DNA from: Anaerococcus sp.
GTDB taxonomy: Bacteria; Bacillota; Clostridia; Tissierellales; Peptoniphilaceae
Assembly: GCF_030825785.1 (NCBI RefSeq)
Contig: NZ_JAPJPG010000001.1
Location: 1-64,000 of the forward strand
DNA length: 64,000 bases
Direction: 5' to 3'
In this document: piece after piece, positions 1 to 8,862 of the stretch
Layout of the letters: every line of letters begins with the position of its first letter
Numbering within the stretch: the stretch's first letter is position 1
The notes under the pieces: generated by a model
Database searches by the model: none
The model's input: the letters and a program-made list of their open reading frames with translations, nothing else
What the model was told of the DNA's origin: nothing
Translations under genes and position numbers: made by a program

Positions 1-1085
1 GATGTATATTTATTTTTTATTTCTCTAGAACTATTAAATAAATTATTATAAAATATTTCCATCATTCTTGTTTGATTTACAAGAATACTTTCTATATCTA
101 AGCTAGGAATATTATTTTGGATATATAAATCTATTATAGGTCTAAGTTTCTCTTTACATTTAAACCAACTGCAAATTATAGTTTCTAAATCTTCTTTTAT
201 ATCACTCAACCTCAATGAATAAAATTTTGGTTCTTGTGCTTGCGCATCTAATTGAGGAAATATATACTGACCATAATATATTGGATACACATAAGCATAA
301 TCTCCATTTTCTAAAGATATAGATTTAAATTTATTATTTTCATCTTCTAGATAAAATTTGAAGTGTAAAAATTTTCTTTTAGATTGGGATAAATAATCAA
401 TCATTCTCATAAACCATTGTGAGATTTCATAGAACTCACTAATAGTTTTCGCTTCATAATTATTTGATATAACTTCTATATAATAATTCATTTTAACAGT
501 AGAATCTTTATTAACTTTATAAATTCTCCTAATATCTCTCTTAATTTTTATAGTAAATTCATTATTTAAAATATTAAAACTGTTTTTATTAGAATATTCA
601 TTAACGTATTTTATAGAAAAAGAGTCTCTACTAGTATTATCGTTTAATACAGGAGGATCAATATTATACCAATCATCTAGATAAGAGAAGCTAAACTTGG
701 TTCTAGTTGCACAAACATCTTTGTCCTTAAGAAATGATAAATCATTATTAGGTAATGAAATTATATATGCATAATTCGAAATATATCTCTCAACATTATA
801 TCCATTAGAAATAATATTTTGGCTAGTAAAATAACATCTTTCTAAGACTACATACAGATTATTACTTAAGTACCCATATATTTTTTCAATTTCATCAATA
901 TGGCTCAATGGAACACCTGCTAACCTTCCATTTAAATCTAAAGTTATTTTCCCATTATTCAATTCTAAATTACCCGACACAGCCTTATCAGATAGAATCC
1001 CATCATCTGAAATCAACTCACTTAAAGAAGTAGCCCACTTCCCTTTTAATATATTTTTATTGTCTAGTCTATATGAATCTATCAT
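1..1085 (-). CDS. ApeA-like HEPN anti-phage protein, C-terminus cut by window edge
   Basis: The first 361 codons of a gene that runs off the left edge. The start ATG at 1083-1085 has AAGGAG seven bases upstream. The N-terminus (residues 13-60: LKGKWA, then a GNLELNNGKITLDLNGRLAG stretch) looks like the ApeA N-terminal beta domain, which has a Trp followed by 'G-L-...-L-L-G'. Further on are FSYLDDWYN near residue 140 and SLRLSDIKEDLETI and QTRMMEIFYNNLF near the end, resembling the start of the helical HEPN part. The family consists of abortive-infection proteins with a C-terminal HEPN RNase-like domain. Its R-x4-6-H catalytic motif would lie outside the window, so activity cannot be judged. 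The family call is from memory of the pattern, not a search. Confidence 0.65.
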   Translation of the reverse strand, partial: MIDSYRLDNKNILKGKWATSLSELISDDGILSDKAVSGNLELNNGKITLDLNGRLAGVPLSHIDEIEKIYGYLSNNLYVVLERCYFTSQNIISNGYNVERYISNYAYIISLPNNDLSFLKDKDVCATRTKFSFSYLDDWYNIDPPVLNDNTSRDSFSIKYVNEYSNKNSFNILNNEFTIKIKRDIRRIYKVNKDSTVKMNYYIEVISNNYEAKTISEFYEISQWFMRMIDYLSQSKRKFLHFKFYLEDENNKFKSISLENGDYAYVYPIYYGQYIFPQLDAQAQEPKFYSLRLSDIKEDLETIICSWFKCKEKLRPIIDLYIQNNIPSLDIESILVNQTRMMEIFYNNLFNSSREIKNKYT

Positions 1086-1428
1086 CACAAAACTCCTTCC
1101 AAGTCTTTAATAAATACTATTGTTTGCACATAGCTTAAGTAGTCAGTATGTATAAAAGCCGTTTATTTGAGAATATGTCGATTAATACTCTTCTTATGAA
1201 TCATTATATCATTCATGAGCAAAGAAAGACTATAAAACAAAAGATTTATAAATCTATTTTATTATATAATATTTGAAAATATTATTACTTTATGTACTAT
1301 CATCACTATCTATTTTACTATCTATTTTAATATAGATCTCAATAATACTATTAAATACAAAGACTATATACTCAAGATTAAATATGCAAACAATTTAGTT
1401 CCATTTCAACTATTATATGAATTTATAT
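1086..1428. other. AT-rich intergenic stretch
   Basis: About 340 bases between the ApeA-like gene start and the ileS terminator. It is very AT-rich. A short direct repeat (ACTATCTATTTT, twice) lies near 1305-1330. No convincing ORF, RNA gene or clear promoter was seen, although the promoter of the ApeA-like gene must lie here. Confidence 0.5.
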
Positions 1429-1466
1429 AAAAAAAATCGGCACAAAGTTTAATTTCTTCATGCCGA
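1429..1466 (-). terminator. Terminator of ileS
   Basis: On the minus strand a TCGGCA/TGCCGA stem (1437-1442 with 1461-1466) around an 18-nt loop is followed by eight T residues (1429-1436). It lies about 60 bases after the ileS stop. Confidence 0.7.
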
Positions 1467-1523
1467 CTTAATTTCATTAGTTTTAAGGAATTTACTCCAT
1501 ATTATAAATGATAGATCCTAAGT

Positions 1524-4500
1524 TTATAATCTCTCAAGCTCAATTTTTACTGTCTTATCATTTAGTTCGATTTCTTCACCTGTGAGGTCTTTTCTTTCGA
1601 ACTTATCTGCTAGAGTTTCTTTTGTAATTTCTTCTTTGAATTTCTCTAGAGATTTGTTTAGTTCATCGTCTGCTTGGTAGTAGATATTGATTCTATCTGT
1701 TACTTCAAATCCACTATCTTTTCTCATGTTTTGAACCTTGGAGGTAAATTCTCTCGCATATCCCTCATCACGGAGGTCTTCAGTGATTTCTGTATCGAGT
1801 ATTACGAAGACATTTCCGTCCATTTCTACATCGAATCCTTCTTTGGCAGAGATTCTGATATCGAGATAGTCTTTTGTGACTTCGTAAGTCTCATCTCCTA
1901 GGGTGATTTCTTGAGACTTATCTTCAACAGCTTCTATGAACTTCTTGGCATCGGTGGATGCTAGGAATTTGGCGAAGTCGTTGACCTTGGATTGGAAGAT
2001 TCTTCCTACTACCCTAAAGTCTGGTTTTAGGAAGTAGTCCATGAAATCTGATAGGTCATCTTCGAAGTCGACATCCTTTATGTTTAGCTCTTCTTTGATT
2101 AAGCCTTTAAGGTCTGAGATTTTTTCCTTGTAGGCTCCGTCTACTATGATTTTAGCTAGAGGTTGACGAACTTTGATTGATTCTTTCTCTCTTGAAGCCC
2201 TACCTAGGTTAACTATCTTTCTTACAAGGTCCATGCTTTCTTCAAGGTCTGTATCGATCATTTTCTCGTCTGCCTTAGGGATAAGTGTTGTATGAACAGT
2301 CTTTTCTCCTGTAAGCGATCTATAGACTTCTTCAGCTATAAATGGTGTGATTGGAGCGATTAGCTTGGATATTGTAAGGATTGCGTCAAATGTAGTCTTG
2401 TACACTGCTTTCTTGCTATCTGTAAGCTCTGAGTTCCAGAATCTCTTTCTATTTCTTCTGATATACCAGTTTGATAAATCTTCTACTACGAAGTCTGAAA
2501 TCATGTGAACTACCTTGTTGTAGTCAAAGGCGTCCATTGCTTCTGTGTAGTTTTTGATTAGGGTATTTAGTTTGGAGTAGAGCCATTTATCTATTTTTTC
2601 AAGTTTTAGGTCGCTAAATCCTGCTATTTCTTCTGAACTTAATTTGTCTGTTTCAGCGTAGAGGCCGAAGAAGTTGTAGACATTTTCGAATGTTCTAAAG
2701 AAGTTATTCTTAACTTCGATTAGGCCCTTTTCGTCAAACTTGGTTTGCATCCATGGTGGAGATACATAAAGTGAGTAGAATCTTACGGCATCTGCCCCGT
2801 ATTTATCAAAGAGGGCGAATGGGTCAAGGGTGTTTCCTTTGGATTTACTCATCTTTTGACCGTTCTTATCTACTACAAGGTCGTTTACTAGGACGTTTTT
2901 GTAAGGTGCCTTGCCTATTGTGATGGTAGATATTGCCATTAGTGAGTAGAACCAGCCTCTTGTTTGGTCGATTCCTTCACAGATAAAGTCTGCTGGGAAG
3001 TATTCTTCAAAGTCTTCCTTGTGTTCGAACGGATAGTGAAGTTGGGCAAATGGCATTGCTCCTGAGTCAAACCAAACGTCGATTACGTCAGGAACCCTAT
3101 GCATGGTGCCTCCGCACTTATCACATTTGATAGATACGTTATCTACATATGGTCTGTGAAGTTCTATATCTTCTGATATGTCCTCTATAGCACGTTCCTT
3201 TAGCTCGGCTCTTGATCCAACTGTATCTGTGTGCCCGCATTCGTCACACTTCCAGATATTTAGTGGAGTTCCCCAGTATCTTGACCTAGATATAGCCCAG
3301 TCTTTTACATTTTCGATCCAGTTTCCAAATCTCTTATCTCCTATAGTTTGTGGGTACCAGTTTACGCTTTTGTTGTTTTCTACCATGGCATCTGAGAACT
3401 TGCTCATTTCTATATACCAGGATGGTTTTGCATAATATACTAGTGGTGTGTGGCATCTCCAGCAGTGTGGGTAGTTGTGCTCTATAGTTTGTTTGTTAAA
3501 TACCTTGCCTTCTTCTTGGAGATGTCTCCAGATTTTTTCGTTTGTATCAAAGATAAATTCACCCTTCCAAGGAGTTTCTGTAAATGCACCTTCAAGGTCA
3601 ACTGGTTGGACAAAGGCAAGTCCATATTTTCTTCCTATTTGGTAGTCGTCCTCACCAAAGGCTGGAGCGGAGTGAACTATACCTGTACCATCTTCTGCAG
3701 AAACGTAGTCGGCAAGGGTTACGATAAAGGCCTTATCATCTCCTACATTTACAAATGGCATAAGTTGCTCATATTCCCAATATTCCATATCCTTGCCTGG
3801 GAATTCTTCTACGACTTCGTATTCTCTTTCTCCCATAAGATTTTCAGCTAGAGATTTGGCACAATAATAGTAAGAATCTTCCTCTGCTACGTAAAGCTTA
3901 GCGTAAGTAAGCTCTGGGTGAACAGATAGGGCCACGTTTGATGGGAGGGTCCATGGAGTTGTGGTCCATGCTAGGAAGTACTCGTTGTCAGTTCCCTTTT
4001 TCTTAAATTTAACTGTAAGGGTTATGGTCTTATCCATTTGGTAGCCTTGGGCAACCTCGTGGCTTGCAAGACCTGTACCACAACGTGGACAGTATGGCAT
4101 AACCTTTGCTCCCTCGTAGATATAGCCATTTTTGAAGGCCTTATCTAGGAGGTACCATTCAGTTTCTACATAGTCGTTATCCATTGTGATATAAGGATCA
4201 TCCATGTTGTAGAGATAGGCCATCCTATCTGACATCTCTCTCCAAAGGTCTGAGTATTTCCAGACAGATTCCTTACATAGCTTGTTAAACTTTTCTATTC
4301 CGTATTCTTCTATATCGTTTTTGTCATGAAAGCCTAGGGTCTTTTCTACTTCTATTTCTACAGGAAGACCGTGGGTGTCCCAACCTGCCTTTTTTAGGAC
4401 CTTAAAGCCTTGCATGTTTTTGTATCTGCTTGTCATATCCTTAAGGGTACGAGCGATAACGTGGTGGATTCCTGGCTTTCCATTTGCTGTTGGAGGTCCG

Positions 4501-4637
4501 TCGTAGATTATGTATTCGCAGGCTCCCTCACGGGTTTTGAAAGTCTCATCAAGTAGGTCTATCTCTTGCCAATACTTTTCTACTTCTCCTTCTCTTTTCC
4601 TAACATCTTTACTGTCTAAAGATTTAAATTCTGCCAT
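1524..4637 (-). CDS. ileS: Isoleucine--tRNA ligase, IleS2 type with GXHH motif
   Basis: Charges tRNA-Ile; class I synthetase of 1037 residues, the length of the IleS2 (eukaryote-like) branch. I start at ATG 4635-4637, with AAAGGAG six bases upstream, rather than the in-frame TTG one codon earlier. The signature region reads PPTANGKPGIHH (residues 48-59). The usual HXGH is therefore replaced by GIHH (56-59), the GXHH variant linked to extreme mupirocin resistance in IleS2 enzymes. KMSKS is intact at 595-599. The editing insert (around 220-340, with LAWTTTPWTLPSN), Cys pairs near 464-467 and 505-508, and a C-terminal anticodon-binding region are present. It is transcribed alone behind an Ile T-box. 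Confidence 0.97.
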   Translation of the reverse strand: MAEFKSLDSKDVRKREGEVEKYWQEIDLLDETFKTREGACEYIIYDGPPTANGKPGIHHVIARTLKDMTSRYKNMQGFKVLKKAGWDTHGLPVEIEVEKTLGFHDKNDIEEYGIEKFNKLCKESVWKYSDLWREMSDRMAYLYNMDDPYITMDNDYVETEWYLLDKAFKNGYIYEGAKVMPYCPRCGTGLASHEVAQGYQMDKTITLTVKFKKKGTDNEYFLAWTTTPWTLPSNVALSVHPELTYAKLYVAEEDSYYYCAKSLAENLMGEREYEVVEEFPGKDMEYWEYEQLMPFVNVGDDKAFIVTLADYVSAEDGTGIVHSAPAFGEDDYQIGRKYGLAFVQPVDLEGAFTETPWKGEFIFDTNEKIWRHLQEEGKVFNKQTIEHNYPHCWRCHTPLVYYAKPSWYIEMSKFSDAMVENNKSVNWYPQTIGDKRFGNWIENVKDWAISRSRYWGTPLNIWKCDECGHTDTVGSRAELKERAIEDISEDIELHRPYVDNVSIKCDKCGGTMHRVPDVIDVWFDSGAMPFAQLHYPFEHKEDFEEYFPADFICEGIDQTRGWFYSLMAISTITIGKAPYKNVLVNDLVVDKNGQKMSKSKGNTLDPFALFDKYGADAVRFYSLYVSPPWMQTKFDEKGLIEVKNNFFRTFENVYNFFGLYAETDKLSSEEIAGFSDLKLEKIDKWLYSKLNTLIKNYTEAMDAFDYNKVVHMISDFVVEDLSNWYIRRNRKRFWNSELTDSKKAVYKTTFDAILTISKLIAPITPFIAEEVYRSLTGEKTVHTTLIPKADEKMIDTDLEESMDLVRKIVNLGRASREKESIKVRQPLAKIIVDGAYKEKISDLKGLIKEELNIKDVDFEDDLSDFMDYFLKPDFRVVGRIFQSKVNDFAKFLASTDAKKFIEAVEDKSQEITLGDETYEVTKDYLDIRISAKEGFDVEMDGNVFVILDTEITEDLRDEGYAREFTSKVQNMRKDSGFEVTDRINIYYQADDELNKSLEKFKEEITKETLADKFERKDLTGEEIELNDKTVKIELERL

Positions 4638-4656
4638 CAATAACTCCTTTAATTTC

Positions 4657-4855
4657 TAAAAAATAAAACCGTCCTTAAAAAGGACGGTCCACCGTTTTAA
4701 TAGACAATTTAACGCAATTGTAACGTAATAAACTACTAATTCATTTATTAGACTAGAAGATGATCTTCACCCAAAACGCCTCTAGCAGCTTTCACCTAAC
4801 CTGCCTCTCTTTTAGATTGATAGAGGGCTACTCTTCTTCTTAACGTCATATTTAT
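4657..4855 (-). promoter_or_regulatory. T-box leader of ileS (isoleucine specifier)
   Basis: The leader RNA has the usual T-box parts in order. Stem I starts with AAGAAGAGTAG. A GGTGAAGATCATCTTC stretch carries the ATC (Ile) specifier at 4762-4764, followed by A. The antiterminator segment (AACGGTGGACCGTCC) overlaps a terminator hairpin, GACCGTCC/GGACGG with a T tail, ending near 4657. The bulge reads TGGACC, not the usual TGGNACC, so the variable base that pairs with the tRNA discriminator seems to be missing. Uncharged tRNA-Ile should allow read-through into ileS. Confidence 0.88.
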
Positions 4856-4860
4856 ATTAT

Positions 4861-4889
4861 AATATAATACTAAGACTGTTTTTTGTCAA
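4861..4889 (-). promoter_or_regulatory. Promoter of the ileS leader
   Basis: Minus-strand TTGACA (4884-4889), 17-base spacer and TATATT (4861-4866). The predicted start is just upstream of T-box stem I. Confidence 0.75.
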
Positions 4890-4899
4890 ATATTAATTC

Positions 4900-5385
4900 C
4901 TATATGTGTCTAACTATCTTAAACTTCTCTAAGTTATAAACATCAAACTCGTCGATATTGGCCCTGTCCTTGGCATCCTCATACATCTGATAGTCGCTTT
5001 CGTAGTCATTTCTATAAACTATAACAGGGTTGTTGTTATAATTTAGTAAGAGGCCGTGATAGACTCCGAAGTCTTCGATTTTGGCAATAGGTTTTACCTT
5101 ATTAATCTCAAGAACTTGAATATAAATATCGTCTAGTTCATCCTTTCTGATAGCCAAGGCATTGTTGAAAATTCCGAGATTTACTGTCTCATTGATTATA
5201 TCTAGGCCTATGTTTTTCCTGGTTGGATAAATTGATCCTGCCCTTTCTCTCTTATCTCTCATTTTTATTTCTATGATTACACCGTTGTGGTTATCTTCAA
5301 ATTCCTCATCGTACTTGTCGAGATATTTTCCTGTATCTAGATAATGCTTTAAGGAATCGAAAGCTAGTTTTACAAATTTGTCCAT
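4900..5385 (-). CDS. AMMECR1-domain protein
   Basis: A 161-residue soluble protein. The segment AGSIYPTRKNIGLDIINE (about 50-67), followed by 'DELDDIYIQVLEI', matches the AMMECR1 fold, in which a G-x-I-x-P-T-x-x-N-I-A core is followed by an 'ELxxLxxxVxVL' strand. The molecular function of the family is not established. The canonical LRGCIG motif is altered here to RERAGSI, so this is a divergent member. It starts 4 bases after the peroxidase gene stop and is probably co-transcribed with it. No terminator was seen before the ileS promoter. Confidence 0.7.
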   Translation of the reverse strand: MDKFVKLAFDSLKHYLDTGKYLDKYDEEFEDNHNGVIIEIKMRDKRERAGSIYPTRKNIGLDIINETVNLGIFNNALAIRKDELDDIYIQVLEINKVKPIAKIEDFGVYHGLLLNYNNNPVIVYRNDYESDYQMYEDAKDRANIDEFDVYNLEKFKIVRHI

Positions 5386-5389
5386 TTTC

Positions 5390-5866
5390 CTATCCTAACA
5401 ATTTCTCTATATCTTTTTCCATATTCTCTGGCTTCTTGTTTGATCCGAAGCGTGCTACTACATTTCCATCTCTATCTATCAAAAACTTAGTAAAGTTCCA
5501 CTTGATGGCTTTTCCAAGTCCTTTCTTTTCTTCCTTAAGGAAAGTGTAAAGCGGGTCTTCATTTTCCCCATTGACGTCGATTTTCTTAAACCTATCAAAA
5601 CTTGTCCCAAAGTTTAGGGCACAGAAAGAATCTATCTCCTCGTCAGATTCTGGAGCTTGATTTGCAAATTGATTGCAAGGAAAGTCCAAAATCTCAAAAC
5701 CTTGATCCTTATATTTCTCATACAAGGCTTCGAGGGCGTCGTATTGCTTGGTAAAACCACAGTGGGTAGCTGTATTTACTATTAGAAGAACCTTTCCCTC
5801 ATATTTACTAAGGGATATTTCCTTATCATCTTTATCTAAAACTGTAAAGTCATATACTTTCGTCAT
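5390..5866 (-). CDS. Glutathione peroxidase-family thiol peroxidase
   Basis: A 158-residue peroxidase of the Gpx/BtuE family that reduces hydroperoxides. The peroxidatic cysteine is Cys36 in NTATHCGFT, where animal enzymes have selenocysteine. FPCNQF (about 61-66) and WNFTKFLIDRDG (near 124) supply the conserved Gln, Trp and Asn of the active site. Cys63 in FPCNQF may act as the resolving cysteine, as in bacterial thioredoxin-dependent forms. It is first in a two-gene unit with the AMMECR1 gene and divergent from the methionine T-box. It presumably protects this anaerobe from peroxide. Confidence 0.93.
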   Translation of the reverse strand: MTKVYDFTVLDKDDKEISLSKYEGKVLLIVNTATHCGFTKQYDALEALYEKYKDQGFEILDFPCNQFANQAPESDEEIDSFCALNFGTSFDRFKKIDVNGENEDPLYTFLKEEKKGLGKAIKWNFTKFLIDRDGNVVARFGSNKKPENMEKDIEKLLG

Positions 5867-5921
5867 AAAGCCTCCTTAACTCTTCTAATATAGATTATAC
5901 AACTTGGGATTATTTTTGCAG

Positions 5922-5949
5922 TTGACATTTCAATAATTAGTAATATAAT
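5922..5949 (+). promoter_or_regulatory. Promoter of the metY-metA leader
   Basis: TTGACA (5922-5927), 16-base spacer and TATAAT (5944-5949), about 20 bases before T-box stem I. Confidence 0.75.
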
Positions 5950-5970
5950 TGAATTATCATAAACTTTATA

Positions 5971-6211
5971 TAAAGAAGAGTAGTACAAGGACTTGATTAC
6001 AGAGAGCTTCGTTTTGGTGAAAGAAGTAGATGGAAGTTGTATGAAGATGGTCTTTATCTAGGAGGCTTCGATATTAGAGGTCTACGTTAGCTTACGTTAC
6101 AAAGCAAGGGTATGTTTGTACCTGATAAGTTTATATGTGTGAGCATATATTAAATTAAGGTGGTAACACGGATTTTCGTCCTTAGGTCTTTTGACCTAGG
6201 GACTTTTTTTA
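5971..6211 (+). promoter_or_regulatory. T-box leader of metY-metA (methionine specifier)
   Basis: Begins with the stem I element AAAGAAGAGTAG and holds an ATG specifier at 6047-6049 within GAAGATGGTC. It has the T-box sequence AAGGTGGTAACACG (6157-6170) and ends with a terminator hairpin, GTCCTTAGGTC/GACCTAGGGAC plus eight T (6178-6211). The TGGT bulge fits a discriminator A as in tRNA-Met. It should raise metY-metA transcription when tRNA-Met is uncharged. Confidence 0.9.
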
Positions 6212-6248
6212 TATAAATTTTATGAAATTTATTTAAGGAGTTACTATT

Positions 6249-7529
6249 ATGAGTAAATACAAAAACATCGATACAGCATGTGTCAGAGCAGGTTATGAAG
6301 CAAAAAATGGAGAGAGCAACCTCCCTCCAATAGTTCAGTCAACTACATTTTCTTACGAGAAGACAAGTGAGATTGCTGACCTATTTGACCTAAAGGAAAG
6401 TGGATTTTTCTATACTAGGCTTGGAAATCCTACTATAGATGCCCTAGAGAAGAAGATAGCCGACCTTGACGGAGGAGTGTGTGCAGTAGGGACAGGATCA
6501 GGACAAGCCGCCAACCTACTAGCTGTCCTAAATATAGCCAAGGCTGGAGATAATATAGTCGCTGTAAATAATATTTATGGAGGAACTTACAACCTTTTTG
6601 CAAGTACCCTAAAGGATTTGGGCATAGAAACTAAATTTGTAAATTACAACGACTTGGATGAGCTTAGGGCTGCCATTGATGATAAAACAAAGCTAGTTTT
6701 TGGAGAAACTATATCAAATCCTAAGGCAAGTGTTCTAGATATAAAATCCTATGCAGATATTGCCCACGAGCATAATATTCCATTGATCCTAGACAATACC
6801 CTAGCAACCCCTGTCCTTCTTAGGCCAATTGATTTCGGTTGCGATATTGTAACTTACTCATCTTCTAAATATATAGATGGTCACGCAGCAGCCCTTGGTG
6901 GTCTTATTGTAGATTCTGGAAACTTTGATTGGGAAAAGGGAGATTTTAATAGACTTACCAAGCCTGATGAATCCTACCACGGACTTATCTTTGCTGAACA
7001 ATTTAAAAACGCTGCTTACGGGGCAAGACTTAGGACAGTTGGACTAAGAGATTTCGGAGCGGTTATCTCTCCACAAAACGCCTTTCTCACAATTCTAGGC
7101 CTTGATACCCTAGCTTTGAGAATGAACAAACATTCAGAAAATGCCCTAAGGGTCGCACAATTTCTTGAAAATAATGAAAAGGTAAAATCTGTTTCCTACT
7201 CTTTCCTAGAATCCTCCCCATCATATCCTTATGCCAAGAAATATCTTAAGGGAGGCTCTGGCGTCGTATCTTTTGAGATAAAAGGAGGAAGAGATGAGGC
7301 TAGCAAATTCATCGACTCTCTTAACCTAATCACGCTCGCTGTCCATGTGGCAGATGTAAGAAGCCTTGCCCTCCACCCAGCTTCTTCTACTCACAGGCAA
7401 CTATCTGATGAAGAGCTCGAAAAGGTTGGAGTATCAAAGAGCCTAATCCGACTTTCAATAGGAATAGAAGATGCGGATGATCTAATCGAAGATATAATCC
7501 AAGCCCTAGATAAGGCTGTAAGGAGATAA
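6249..7529 (+). CDS. metY: O-acetylhomoserine sulfhydrylase
   Basis: A 426-residue fold-type I PLP enzyme. It makes homocysteine (or methionine from methanethiol) from O-acetylhomoserine. The PLP lysine is Lys207 in YSSSKYIDGHAAALGG, and YTRLGNPT (about 55-62) and GTGSGQAA (81-88) are typical of the Cys/Met metabolism family. The length fits MetY rather than the ~380-residue MetB/MetC group. AAGGAG precedes the ATG. The downstream metA starts one base after the stop. Pairing with an acetyl-type MetA and a Met T-box makes the sulfhydrylation route the likely one. Confidence 0.95.
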   Translation: MSKYKNIDTACVRAGYEAKNGESNLPPIVQSTTFSYEKTSEIADLFDLKESGFFYTRLGNPTIDALEKKIADLDGGVCAVGTGSGQAANLLAVLNIAKAGDNIVAVNNIYGGTYNLFASTLKDLGIETKFVNYNDLDELRAAIDDKTKLVFGETISNPKASVLDIKSYADIAHEHNIPLILDNTLATPVLLRPIDFGCDIVTYSSSKYIDGHAAALGGLIVDSGNFDWEKGDFNRLTKPDESYHGLIFAEQFKNAAYGARLRTVGLRDFGAVISPQNAFLTILGLDTLALRMNKHSENALRVAQFLENNEKVKSVSYSFLESSPSYPYAKKYLKGGSGVVSFEIKGGRDEASKFIDSLNLITLAVHVADVRSLALHPASSTHRQLSDEELEKVGVSKSLIRLSIGIEDADDLIEDIIQALDKAVRR

Positions 7530-7530
7530 G

Positions 7531-8451
7531 ATGCCAGTAATAATACCAGAATATTTAATATCCAAAGAAACTCTCGGCAAAGAGAACATATTCACCATGG
7601 AAGAAAATAGGGCCAAGTCACAGGATATAAGGGCCCTTAAGATCGGCATAGTTAATCTCATGCCTACCAAGAAGGAAACAGAAGTTCAGCTTTTAAGACT
7701 AATCTCAAACACTCCCCTCCAAATCGAAATAGACTTGATAGCGATGGCAAGCTACAAGTCTTCGAATTATCAAAAACATCTGGAGAAGTTTTATGTAAGC
7801 TATGAAGAAATAAAGGATAAAAAATACGACGGCCTAATCATAACCGGAGCTCCCCTAGAGCATAAGGCCTACGACGATATAATCTACTGGGAGGAGCTTA
7901 AAAAAATATTTGAATTTGCAAAGAAAAATGTCTACTCGACTCTTTTCATCTGCTGGTCTGCCATAGCAGCCCTTGATTATTACTACGGTGTGAATATCGA
8001 CTCCTTGGATAAGAAAATATTTACAGTTAACAGGTACTATAAGCAAAGCTCCGATCCTCTCTTTCTGGGCTTTGACGATAGCTTTTATATGCCAAACTCA
8101 AGATATAAGACAATCAGAAAGGAAGAAGTCGAAAGAATTCCAAAGCTTAAAGTCCTCCTAGCCGATGATAAGATGGGATCTACTATAATTAAGAGTATCG
8201 ACAACAGATTTGTCTTTAACCTAAATCATCTAGAATACGATACTAATACCCTAGATGATGAATATAGGAGGGACATAAAAAAGGGACTTGGGACCAAGCC
8301 TGCCGAAAACTATTATCTAGACGATGATCCAAATAAAAAAATTATCCAGAGATGGAGGTCAACTGGATACATATTCTTTAACAACTGGATTAACCACTAT
8401 GTCTACCAACACACCCCATACAAGATCTCAGATGTAGAGACAATTAAATAA
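7531..8451 (+). CDS. metA: Homoserine O-acetyltransferase
   Basis: A 306-residue MetA-family enzyme that activates homoserine for MetY. Cys141 (CWSA) is the acyl-transfer nucleophile; His233 and Glu235 in NLNHLEYD complete the active site. The specificity position in GAPLE is Glu110. MetA enzymes with Glu here use acetyl-CoA, and those with Gly (E. coli) use succinyl-CoA, so this is an acetyltransferase despite the metA name. That agrees with metY, which needs O-acetylhomoserine. CWSA replaces the commoner CWGA/CWAQ. Co-transcribed with metY. Confidence 0.94.
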   Translation: MPVIIPEYLISKETLGKENIFTMEENRAKSQDIRALKIGIVNLMPTKKETEVQLLRLISNTPLQIEIDLIAMASYKSSNYQKHLEKFYVSYEEIKDKKYDGLIITGAPLEHKAYDDIIYWEELKKIFEFAKKNVYSTLFICWSAIAALDYYYGVNIDSLDKKIFTVNRYYKQSSDPLFLGFDDSFYMPNSRYKTIRKEEVERIPKLKVLLADDKMGSTIIKSIDNRFVFNLNHLEYDTNTLDDEYRRDIKKGLGTKPAENYYLDDDPNKKIIQRWRSTGYIFFNNWINHYVYQHTPYKISDVETIK

Positions 8452-8456
8452 AGATT

Positions 8457-8529
8457 AAAAAAGCAGGAGCTTATAAGCTAACTTGTTTCGTCAATTTTCG
8501 ATTTGAGATAAGTTAGACCTCCTGCTTTT
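8457..8529. terminator. Bidirectional terminator between metA and the immunity-like gene
   Basis: AAAGCAGGAG pairs with CTCCTGCTTT, with an inner AGCTAACTT/AAGTTAGA stem. A residues lie on the left and T residues on the right, so it can end transcripts from both sides. Confidence 0.8.
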
Positions 8530-8577
8530 AATTTTAAGATATTCATGGCTTAGAAGCATTTCTAAATTATGGATATT

Positions 8578-8862
8578 TCACTTTATCAGTCCATTAAATA
8601 TTGATGCAGGTCCAGTCTTGGGATGCTGTCTTATTAATTCCTTGTATAAATTAAAAACATTAGGGCTTAGGCCATTAGCTATGCCTTTTTCTAGATTTAG
8701 GATTGAAAGATCTTCCTTAAGATAATGGACCCTATTCATAAAGCTTTTATCATGGTTTTTCTTGTATCTAAATAAGATTTTTTTCTCCTCTGTAGATGTT
8801 TCATCACCCTTAAGCAATTCATCGATAATCCTATCTAAATTTTCTTCATTTAATCTATCCAT
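8578..8862 (-). CDS. Bacteriocin-immunity-like small protein (EntA_Immun-like)
   Basis: A 94-residue soluble, helical, charged protein. The pattern LDRIIDELLKGDETSTEEKK, a middle 'LKEDLSILNLEKGI' and a late 'LSPNVFNLYKELI' resembles the enterocin A immunity family: a four-helix bundle with 'SDEERELL', then 'L..LA', then 'LSPE...FY'. Such proteins protect against pediocin-like bacteriocins through the mannose PTS. No bacteriocin, leader or transporter gene is nearby, so it would be an orphan immunity gene. A GGGGAAG site precedes the start. The family call rests on pattern memory only. Confidence 0.5.
   Translation of the reverse strand: MDRLNEENLDRIIDELLKGDETSTEEKKILFRYKKNHDKSFMNRVHYLKEDLSILNLEKGIANGLSPNVFNLYKELIRQHPKTGPASIFNGLIK

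Noticed and set aside
8457..8529. Second par-like locus at the metA terminator, which shares the AGCAGGAG stem
   Set aside because: No small ORF, promoter pair or direct repeats were found around it; it is only a bidirectional terminator.
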